From Gammaproteobacteria bacterium (GTDB lineage: Bacteria; Pseudomonadota; Gammaproteobacteria; VBWC01): a stretch of 64,000 nucleotides of DNA. This document shows positions 58,046-64,000 of the stretch, one piece after another. The notes under the pieces are model-generated. The model was not told the DNA's origin and ran no database searches. It was given only the letters and a program-made list of their open reading frames with translations. The stretch is from NCBI GenBank assembly GCA_006218035.1, contig VBWC01000006.1:1-64000 (forward strand), written 5' to 3'. A program made the position numbers and the translations under genes. Within the stretch, counting starts at the first letter, position 1. The number at the start of each line of letters is the position of its first letter.

Positions 58046-58741
58046 TCATCCGCATTTGGACTCGCCGCAATTGAGGCATGTCAGGCAGTTATCCATGATG
58101 ATCATTGCCTTGGTCATGCACTTGCTGCATAGTTGTGAGCCTTCTGGAAAACCACCGCTGTTGCCGGCATTCGCTCTTCTCGCCTCGAACTGCGCGCGCT
58201 TTTCGTCGATGAGCAGTTGCTGGCCCTCGCTCAACGCCTCGTCCTTGATCAGACCGATGACGCGCAGGTGATGCTCGATCACGTCGCCGATCTCGGCCAC
58301 CAGTGACGGCATGAATTTACCACCCTTCTTGAAATAGCCGCCGCGCGGATCGAAAACCGAGCGCAGTTCCTCGACCAGGAAGGTGACGTCACCACCCTTG
58401 CGGAACACCGCCGAGACAATCCGTGTCAGCGCGACGATCCACTGAAAGTGGTCCATGTTCTTGGAGTTGATGAAAATTTCAAACGGCCGCCGCAGCTCGT
58501 GTTCGGTGCCTGGATTGAGCACCATGTCGTTGATGGTGACATACAGCGAATGTTCGGACAGCGGCGTTTTAAGCTTGTAGGTCGAGCCGAGCAGCGTATC
58601 AGGCCGCTCTACCTTCTCGTGCATTTGAATAACGTTGGATTCCGCCTTGGCCGGCGCCTCGATCTGCGCGGTTTCAGCCGGCACCGCCGCCGGTTTTATT
58701 ACGCTGTATTTGGCGATCTTTTTATCGATTTTGATAGTCAT
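58046..58741 (-). CDS. nrdJb: Vitamin B12-dependent ribonucleotide reductase, small chain NrdJb
   Basis: This is the C-terminal fragment of a class II (adenosylcobalamin) reductase. The 231-residue protein has a TSCPD domain (about 60-160; YVTINDMVLNPGTEHELRRPFEIFI) and a Cys-rich tail (CSKCMTKAMIIMDNCLTCLNCGESKCG) that probably carries the redox Cys needed to re-reduce the active site. Translation likely starts at ATG 58741 behind AAGGGAA. It follows nrdJa by 57 bases and ends at an intrinsic terminator. Confidence 0.92.
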   Translation of the reverse strand: MTIKIDKKIAKYSVIKPAAVPAETAQIEAPAKAESNVIQMHEKVERPDTLLGSTYKLKTPLSEHSLYVTINDMVLNPGTEHELRRPFEIFINSKNMDHFQWIVALTRIVSAVFRKGGDVTFLVEELRSVFDPRGGYFKKGGKFMPSLVAEIGDVIEHHLRVIGLIKDEALSEGQQLLIDEKRAQFEARRANAGNSGGFPEGSQLCSKCMTKAMIIMDNCLTCLNCGESKCG

Positions 58742-58798
58742 GAACACGTTCCCTTCAAGCTGCTGTCTCGTTAGACGTTAATCTGCGCATTCTTGCCG

Positions 58799-60952
58799 CT
58801 AAAACTTGCCGTAGTAGCCTTCCTTGAGCGCATCGTAGAGATTCGCCGCCGAGTGCGTTTCACCGTCATATTCGATCTCCTCGTTACCGCGAGCCTCGAC
58901 TACCGTGCCGTCCTCGAGCGTGAACTGGTAAACCGTGTTCTCCAGGTCGGCCTCCTTGACGAGCACGCCCTGGAACGCCTCCGGATTGAAGCGAAACGTC
59001 GTGCATCCCTTCAGGCCTTCTTCATAGGCATACATGTAAATGCCTTTGAAATCCTCGTAGGGATAATGGGTGGGTACATTGGCAGTCTTCGATATGGATG
59101 AATCGATCCACTTTTGCGCCGCGGCCTGTATATCGACATGCGCCTTGGGCGTGATGTCGTCGGCGGTGATGAAGTAGTCCGGCAGCAACTCGCCGTCTTT
59201 CTCCGAGCCGGGTATCGCGTTCGGATTGATCTGGCGACGGTAGGCGAGCAGTTCGTACGAATAGACATCGACCTTTTCCTTGGTCTTGCGACCCTCGCGG
59301 ATCACATTGCGGAAATAATGATGCGCGAAGCTTGGTTCGATGCCGTTACTGGCGTTGTTGGCGAGTGACAGCGATATCGTGCCGGTCGGCGCGATCGAGC
59401 TGTGATGCGTGAAGCGTGCGCCGACCTCGGCCAGCTCCGCGACCAGCTCCGGTTCGACGTCGGCGATCCGCTGCATGTAGCGACTGTATCTCGCGTGCAG
59501 TACCTTGCCCGGGATCCGGTCGCCGACCTTCCAGCCGTCACGTTCCATCTCCGGACGTTTACGCAGCATCGCCGCTGTCACCTCGAACTCCTTCAGCAGT
59601 ATCGGCGCGGGACCTTTCTCGCGGGCCAGATCAAGCGCCGCCTTCCAGCCGGTGACGGCGAGTTCGCGTGTCACGCTGTCGGTAAATTCCAGCGACGGTG
59701 GTGAACCATACTTCATGCCGAGCATGGTCAGCGTCGAGCCGAGGCCGAGGTATCCCATCCCGTGGCGCCGCTTGCCGAGGATCTCCTCGCGCTGCCGTTC
59801 AAGCGGCAGACCGTTGATCTCGACCACATTGTCGAGCATGCGTGTGAAAGTGGCGACGACCCGGCGGTACTCGTCCCAGTCGAACCAGGCGTGTTCGGTG
59901 AACGGATCGCGCACGAACTTGGTCAGGTTCACTGAGCCGAGCAGGCACGAACCGTACTCCGGCAGCGGCTGTTCGCCGCACGGGTTGGTGGCGCGTATCG
60001 TCTCGTTGAACCAGTTGTTGTTCATCTCGTTGACCTTGTCGATCAGGATGAAACCCGGCTCGGCGTAGTCATAGGTCGACGACATGATCACGTCCCACAG
60101 ACGACGCGCGCGTATGGTTTTGTAGACCTTGCAGGCCACCAGGCCGGCTTCGTTGGACACGTAACGACCCGTGACCGGCCACTCGCGCCAGATCACCTGC
60201 TCCGGGTTGTCAACATCCAGCTGCTCTTCGGCAACTTCGTCCGCCGTGATCGGAAACACCAGTTTCCATGGCGCGTCGTTACGGACCGCCTCCATGAAAT
60301 CCCGGGTCACCAGCAGCGACAGGTTGAACTGCCGCAGCCGGCCGTGTTCGCGCTTGGCCTTGATGAAGTCGAGTACGTCGGGGTGCTGCACGTCGAACGT
60401 CGCCATCTGGGCGCCGCGCCGGCCGCCGGCCGACATGATTGTGAAGCACATCTTGTCGTAGATATCCATGAACGACAGCGGACCGGAGGTATATGCGCCG
60501 GCGCCCGACACATACGCGCCTCTCGGGCGCAGCGTCGAGAACTCGTAGCCGATGCCGCAGCCGGCCTTCAGCGTCAGGCCGGCCTCTCTGACCTTGGTCA
60601 GAATGCCGTCCATCGAGTCCTCGACCGTGCCGGAGACGGTGCAGTTGATCGTCGACGTCGCCGGTTTGTGTGCCCAGGCGCCGGCATTGGAAATAATGCG
60701 CCCGGCCGGAATCGCGCCGTGGCGTAATGCCCAGAGGAATTCTTCGTACCAGAGTTCACGTTTGTCTTCGGCTTCGACATCGGCGAGCGCCCTGGCCACG
60801 CGCTTGAAGGTATCGTCCAGGGTATCGTCGATGACCGCGCCGTTTTTGCTCTTGAGACGATACTTCTTGTCCCAGATATCCAGCGAGGCTTCCTGAAATG
60901 GCGTGTCTTGTTGGCCGCTTTTCACTACCTTCAACTGCGTAGTTTTTTTCAT
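58799..60952 (-). CDS. nrdJa: Vitamin B12-dependent ribonucleotide reductase, catalytic chain NrdJa
   Basis: This 717-residue protein is the catalytic subunit of a split class II reductase that makes deoxyribonucleotides with or without oxygen. The adenosylcobalamin-type core is seen in STINCTVSGTVEDSMDGI, TLKAGCGIGYEFS, the active-site loop RATNPCGEQPLPEYGSCLLGSVNL and SIAPTGTISLSLANNASNGIEPSF. The ATG at 60952 follows GGAAGGGG; an upstream extension would cross the NrdR box. It is transcribed with nrdJb, as in Pseudomonas aeruginosa NrdJab. Confidence 0.96.
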   Translation of the reverse strand: MKKTTQLKVVKSGQQDTPFQEASLDIWDKKYRLKSKNGAVIDDTLDDTFKRVARALADVEAEDKRELWYEEFLWALRHGAIPAGRIISNAGAWAHKPATSTINCTVSGTVEDSMDGILTKVREAGLTLKAGCGIGYEFSTLRPRGAYVSGAGAYTSGPLSFMDIYDKMCFTIMSAGGRRGAQMATFDVQHPDVLDFIKAKREHGRLRQFNLSLLVTRDFMEAVRNDAPWKLVFPITADEVAEEQLDVDNPEQVIWREWPVTGRYVSNEAGLVACKVYKTIRARRLWDVIMSSTYDYAEPGFILIDKVNEMNNNWFNETIRATNPCGEQPLPEYGSCLLGSVNLTKFVRDPFTEHAWFDWDEYRRVVATFTRMLDNVVEINGLPLERQREEILGKRRHGMGYLGLGSTLTMLGMKYGSPPSLEFTDSVTRELAVTGWKAALDLAREKGPAPILLKEFEVTAAMLRKRPEMERDGWKVGDRIPGKVLHARYSRYMQRIADVEPELVAELAEVGARFTHHSSIAPTGTISLSLANNASNGIEPSFAHHYFRNVIREGRKTKEKVDVYSYELLAYRRQINPNAIPGSEKDGELLPDYFITADDITPKAHVDIQAAAQKWIDSSISKTANVPTHYPYEDFKGIYMYAYEEGLKGCTTFRFNPEAFQGVLVKEADLENTVYQFTLEDGTVVEARGNEEIEYDGETHSAANLYDALKEGYYGKF

Positions 60953-61028
60953 GATTGACTTGCCCCTTCCTTGCTTACTGCCGGTTATTATTATTCCTGC
61001 ACGATCAGGCTGACCTTCACAGGCCCGG

Positions 61029-61044
61029 ACACAATATATTGTGA
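61029..61044. promoter_or_regulatory. NrdR box 1
   Basis: ACACAATATATTGTGA matches the NrdR palindrome acaCwATATwGtgt. It lies 77 bases upstream of the nrdJa ATG, overlapping the likely leader or promoter. NrdR represses ribonucleotide reductase operons. Confidence 0.8.
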
Positions 61045-61204
61045 AGAACGAGCAGGGTATGATGATCAATCTATCCTGTCAAACGCTTTTACGCACGACG
61101 CCCGGTGAATATTTATTCTATATAAAACATAATATTAATTGCTGAGTTCCGTATTGACGCAGGATTATCGCCCTGTTCTCCAAGAGAAACCTGTCGTTGG
61201 CCAT

Positions 61205-61222
61205 ACCACAACATATTGTGGT
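61205..61222. promoter_or_regulatory. NrdR box 2
   Basis: ACCACAACATATTGTGGT is a near-perfect palindrome with the NrdR core. It is about 176 bases from box 1, whereas NrdR pairs are usually about 31 bases apart, and it also sits 41 bases upstream of the hsp20 sigma-32 promoter. Confidence 0.65.
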
Positions 61223-61262
61223 AGCGGATTTTCAAAAAATGTCGCCTGATCGGCGCGGATTC

Positions 61263-61292
61263 CTTGAAATGTCATACGCCCGCGCCCATATA
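61263..61292 (+). promoter_or_regulatory. Sigma-32 heat-shock promoter of hsp20
   Basis: CTTGAAA (61263-61269) and CCCATATA (61285-61292) are separated by 15 bases, as in sigma-32 promoters. The expected start lies about 30 bases before the hsp20 ATG. Confidence 0.7.
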
Positions 61293-61329
61293 CCGAGCAA
61301 CTGCAACGTTATCTCAGGAGACCAGAATC

Positions 61330-61764
61330 ATGAACTATAGCCACTACCGATCACCGTTTGACGAACTGCGCCATGAGATCACCAGCGCATTCGGTTTCAA
61401 CGGCCGCCATGGCCGCCGAACCGCGGCTGCCGCAGTGTCCGGCTGGGCGCCGCCGGTGGATATCAAGGAAGAGGCGGACCGGTTTGTCATTTATGCCGAT
61501 CTGCCGGGATTCGACCCCAGGCAGATCGATATCACGTTCGATAAGGGCGTGCTGATCATTAAAGGCGAGCGCGCCGCGCCTGTCCGCGAGGAACTGGAAA
61601 AGTACTCCCATCTGGAACGCCCGAAGCAATCCTTCGAACGCCGTTTCCGGTTGCCGGATACCGCCAATCCCGACGCGATCACCGCGCGCGGTGAATACGG
61701 AGTCCTGGAGGTAGTGATCGGCAAAAAACCGGTGGACGCCGCCCGCAAGATTGCCATTAAATAA
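61330..61764 (+). CDS. Small heat-shock protein Hsp20
   Basis: The 144-residue alpha-crystallin family chaperone holds unfolding proteins. The alpha-crystallin domain spans about 40-140: PPVDIKEEADRFVIYADLPGFD, KGVLIIKGERAAP, FERRFRLPD and ARGEYGVLEVVI. The N-terminal region is short with an Ala/Arg-rich stretch. It uses the ATG at 61330, with GGAG upstream, and reads from a sigma-32-like promoter. It ends at a strong intrinsic terminator, so it is monocistronic. Confidence 0.95.
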   Translation: MNYSHYRSPFDELRHEITSAFGFNGRHGRRTAAAAVSGWAPPVDIKEEADRFVIYADLPGFDPRQIDITFDKGVLIIKGERAAPVREELEKYSHLERPKQSFERRFRLPDTANPDAITARGEYGVLEVVIGKKPVDAARKIAIK

Positions 61765-61781
61765 CCTGATCAGGCGGACAG

Positions 61782-61811
61782 CAAGGCGGCCAACCGGCCG
61801 CCTTGTTTTTT
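61782..61811 (+). terminator. Intrinsic terminator after hsp20
   Basis: A perfect 10-bp stem, CAAGGCGGCC (61782-61791) with GGCCGCCTTG (61796-61805), encloses the AACC loop and is followed directly by TTTTTT. Confidence 0.92.
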
Positions 61812-61895
61812 GGTGGCCGGTGGAGGTACTCCACACACCAGTGTCCGTAGTGGTTCCGGAGTTGTTACACTACGCGGGAAAACCGGAGGTAGTAA

Positions 61896-62396
61896 GTGAA
61901 AAGCATCGAACACGCGCTGGAGAGATTAATGTTCGGCAGCCGTTGGCTGCTGGCGCCGTTTTATCTCGGTCTGGTGTTCTGTATCGTGCTGCTGCTGGTC
62001 AAGTTCTCGAAAGAAGTAGCCGCGCTGGTGCCGGTGGTGTTCACCGGCGAGGGCAGCCAGGTCATCATCGGGATTCTCTCGTTGATCGATATCACGCTGG
62101 TAGCGAACCTGCTCATTATCATTATCTTTGCCGGTTACGAAAATTTCGTTTCGAAAATTCATACGGATAATCATGAAGACCGTCCGGACTGGATGGGTCA
62201 CGTGAATTTTTCCGATCTCAAAATGAAAGTGATCGGGTCCATCGTGGCGATATCCGCTATCGAACTGCTCAAATCATTCGTCAATGTTCATGAATTGTCG
62301 AGTGAACAACTGGCCTGGAAGGTGGGGATCCATCTGACGTTTATCGTCTCTGGTGTGATGTTTGCCTTGATGGACTGGCTGACCAGTAAAGAATAA
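61896..62396 (+). CDS. YqhA-family membrane protein (UPF0114)
   Basis: The 166-residue protein matches YqhA: MKSIEHALERLMFGSRWLLAPFYLGLV, then several helices, SLIDITLVANLLIIIIFAGYENFVSK, and HVNFSDLKMKVIGSIVAISAI. It is an inner-membrane protein of unknown role. The start is GTG at 61896 behind GGAGGT. It lies alone after the hsp20 terminator. Confidence 0.92.
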   Translation: MKSIEHALERLMFGSRWLLAPFYLGLVFCIVLLLVKFSKEVAALVPVVFTGEGSQVIIGILSLIDITLVANLLIIIIFAGYENFVSKIHTDNHEDRPDWMGHVNFSDLKMKVIGSIVAISAIELLKSFVNVHELSSEQLAWKVGIHLTFIVSGVMFALMDWLTSKE

Positions 62397-62425
62397 TCCC
62401 GGGTTCCGGAGTAACGAAACCGCGC

Positions 62426-62445
62426 TCGTTCCGGCGCCGGAACGA
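62426..62445. repeat. Perfect 20-bp palindrome between yqhA and the antiporter gene
   Basis: TCGTTCCGGC (62426-62435) is followed immediately by its exact inverse (62436-62445). There is no T run. It may be a transcription-factor operator or a fold-back after yqhA. Confidence 0.5.
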
Positions 62446-62498
62446 CAGGTATTCTTGCCGGCAATCGCCGGCGTACTGCGAGCAGGAGCGATACCGTC

Positions 62499-63716
62499 GT
62501 GGCCGTTCATGCATTCTTCCTGAACCTGTTGATCATCCTGCTGACGGCGCGCGTGTTCGCCGAACTTGCCGTGCGCATGAAGACGCCGGCGGTGATCGGC
62601 GAGTTGCTCGCAGGTGTCGTGCTCGGGCCCAGTCTGCTCGGCTGGATCACCCCCGGCGAAGTGATCAAGCTGCTTGCCGAGATAGGCATCATCCTGTTGC
62701 TGTTTGAGGTCGGGCTGGACACCGATGTCAGGCGGCTGATGCATACCGGCACGAAGTCGTTCGTCGTCGCCGTCCTTGGCTTTGGTCTGCCGCTGGTGCT
62801 TGGCTTTTCACTCGGCTACTGGATGCTCGATTTACCGTTGCTGGTATCCCTCTTTATTGGCGGTACGCTGACCGCCACCAGCATCGGGATAACGGTGCGG
62901 GTGCTGACCGATCTGAAGCGCCAGCACGCGCTCGAAAGCCAGGTCGTGCTCGGCGCGGCGGTGATCGACGATGTCCTGGGGGTGGTCCTGCTCGCCACGC
63001 TCTACGAATTCTCCGTCAGCGGTGGTGTCAGTATTGCCAATATCGGCAAGGTACTGACCTTTGTCGGCGCGTTTTTCGTACTCGCGCCGGCGGCCGCGAA
63101 ACTGATGTCCGTGGTCATCCAGCGGTTTGACGCGACGAGCGACATCCCCGGGCTGATACCGACCACGCTGGTGTCTATGGTGCTGTTCTTTGCCTGGGCG
63201 GCCCATGCGATCGGCGCGCCGGAGTTGCTCGGCGGCTTTGCCGCAGGGCTGGCGCTGTCGCGCCGCTTTTTCCTGCCGTTCGGCATGGCGCTGCACAACG
63301 ACGAGCGTTTTGCCCAGCGCGTCGAGGAACAGATGAAGCCGATTATTCATTTGTTTACACCGATCTTTTTCGTGATGGTCGGTCTGTCGCTGCATCTGCG
63401 CGACATCGACTGGGGGTCGCCGTTCATCTGGGGATTCTCGGCCACCATGTTTCTGGTGGCGATCGGTGGCAAGCTGATTGGCGCATTCGTCATCCGCGAA
63501 CCGTGGCCGATCCGCGTGGCCATCGGTGTCGCGATGATTCCACGCGGTGAAGTAGGCCTCGTGTTCGCCGAGTTGGGCCGCGCCAGCGGCATATTCAATA
63601 ACGAGATCTATGCCGGAATGATCATCGTCATAGCACTGACGACGCTCGTGCCGCCATTCGTGTTGAAGTGGATCTACGGCCGCTATGGCCAGCGTTTTGA
63701 GGTGATCTCGCCCTGA
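62499..63716 (+). CDS. Cation:proton antiporter, CPA2 family (KefB/KefC-like membrane part)
   Basis: The 405-residue protein is a CPA2 monovalent cation/proton exchanger. It has about twelve helices with KTPAVIGELLAGVVLGPSLLGW, LLAEIGIILLLFEVGLDTD, TLTATSIGITVRVLTDL, and GAAVIDDVLGVVLLA. It lacks the C-terminal TrkA-N domain of KefB/KefC and so has no obvious nucleotide control. The start is GTG at 62499. It converges on sat. Confidence 0.9.
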   Translation: MAVHAFFLNLLIILLTARVFAELAVRMKTPAVIGELLAGVVLGPSLLGWITPGEVIKLLAEIGIILLLFEVGLDTDVRRLMHTGTKSFVVAVLGFGLPLVLGFSLGYWMLDLPLLVSLFIGGTLTATSIGITVRVLTDLKRQHALESQVVLGAAVIDDVLGVVLLATLYEFSVSGGVSIANIGKVLTFVGAFFVLAPAAAKLMSVVIQRFDATSDIPGLIPTTLVSMVLFFAWAAHAIGAPELLGGFAAGLALSRRFFLPFGMALHNDERFAQRVEEQMKPIIHLFTPIFFVMVGLSLHLRDIDWGSPFIWGFSATMFLVAIGGKLIGAFVIREPWPIRVAIGVAMIPRGEVGLVFAELGRASGIFNNEIYAGMIIVIALTTLVPPFVLKWIYGRYGQRFEVISP

Positions 63717-63758
63717 TACCGGCGGCACGGGCGTGCGCACGGCGCCGGTGAACCCGGA

Positions 63759-63795
63759 GCAACGACAAGAACGGCCGGGCCGCTCCTGTCGTTGC
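63759..63795. repeat. Imperfect hairpin between convergent antiporter and sat genes
   Basis: GCAACGACAAGAACGGCC pairs with GGCCGCTCCTGTCGTTGC with two mismatches. It sits between two stop codons and may act as a bidirectional terminator, though it has no T run on either side. Confidence 0.5.
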
Positions 63796-63806
63796 TATCG
63801 GCGGGA

Positions 63807-64000
63807 CTACTTCGCCGAATGTCCGGTCAGCTTGACCTCGACACGGTCCTCGTCAGCCAGTCCCGCGTAGTATTTACGCAGGATGTCGAGCACTTCCGGG
63901 CGGCTGAAATGCGGCGATACCTCTTCACCTTCCGACAAGGACTTGCGCAGCTTGGAGCCTGACAGCATCAGCCGGTCGGCTGCTTCGTGCGGGCAGGTCT
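63807..64000 (-). CDS. sat: Sulfate adenylyltransferase (ATP sulfurylase) Sat, C-terminal part, cut by the window edge
   Basis: The last 64 residues read [40 protein letters not shown] and [20 protein letters not shown], in order. They match the C-terminus of homo-oligomeric ATP sulfurylase, whose family pattern is CPHE..DR...SG..LR..L..GE..P..F.RPEV. Sat makes APS in assimilation or, in sulfur oxidisers, works in reverse to yield ATP from APS. The rest of the gene lies beyond 64000. Confidence 0.85.
   Translation of the reverse strand, partial: TCPHEAADRLMLSGSKLRKSLSEGEEVSPHFSRPEVLDILRKYYAGLADEDRVEVKLTGHSAK

Overview
The window looks like a chromosomal segment of a high-GC gammaproteobacterium. 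It is mostly housekeeping and core-metabolism genes. I see no integrase, transposase gene, prophage, CRISPR array, tRNA or rRNA. The taxonomic signs are priA-argS-SPOR gene order, a FadE/FadI/FadJ-type beta-oxidation operon, a FabA/FabB pair, a class II ribonucleotide reductase split as NrdJa/NrdJb, and a speA/speE divergon. The sat (ATP sulfurylase) C-terminus at the right edge and the small haem-binding protein fit a sulfur-oxidising lineage, but that is inference.

Layout. 1-5600: an AraC-MGMT fusion, a two-gene ABC exporter, an AT-rich orphan, an outer-membrane barrel candidate, a MITE-like element and an Ala-rich envelope protein. 5.7-15.7 kb: a giant FAD/Fe-S oxidoreductase with a terminator hairpin in its leader, hemJ, a DnaA-box cluster in an AT-rich gap, priA, argS and a SPOR protein. 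16-24 kb: a secreted beta-propeller, speA/speE, a DUF4124 protein, decayed fetA/fetB, a CDGSH protein, and the glnK-amt operon with sigma-54 and NtrC-type sites. 24-29.5 kb: ubiK, comM, uvrD and an orphan Tat-exported TRAP binding protein. 29.5-37.5 kb: two paralogous secreted proteins (one frameshifted), an RRM protein, a diguanylate cyclase, fabA-fabB, a sugar kinase overlapping a pentapeptide-repeat gene, and an ankyrin lipoprotein.

38-41 kb holds a translationally coupled pair of formylglycine-generating-enzyme-like proteins, the first fused to a di-haem c segment. 40.7-48.8 kb is a compact fatty-acid degradation operon read leftward: fadE, fadI, fadJ, acyl-CoA synthetase, thioesterase. 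49-57.4 kb: an AbgT transporter, a second complete MITE-like element, MgtC, a patatin phospholipase, an AlgH homologue with an export-like N-terminus, and a YbaK-HDOD fusion. 57.5-61 kb: a nitroreductase pseudogene and nrdJa-nrdJb with NrdR-box palindromes upstream. 61.2-64 kb: a sigma-32-type promoter and hsp20, yqhA, a CPA2 antiporter, and the truncated sat gene.

The least explained items are the di-haem/FGE pair, the DnaA-box cluster beside priA, the 4-bp-duplicating MITE-like family, the promoter plus UUCG terminator in front of the FAD/Fe-S gene, and the paralogous secreted protein family.
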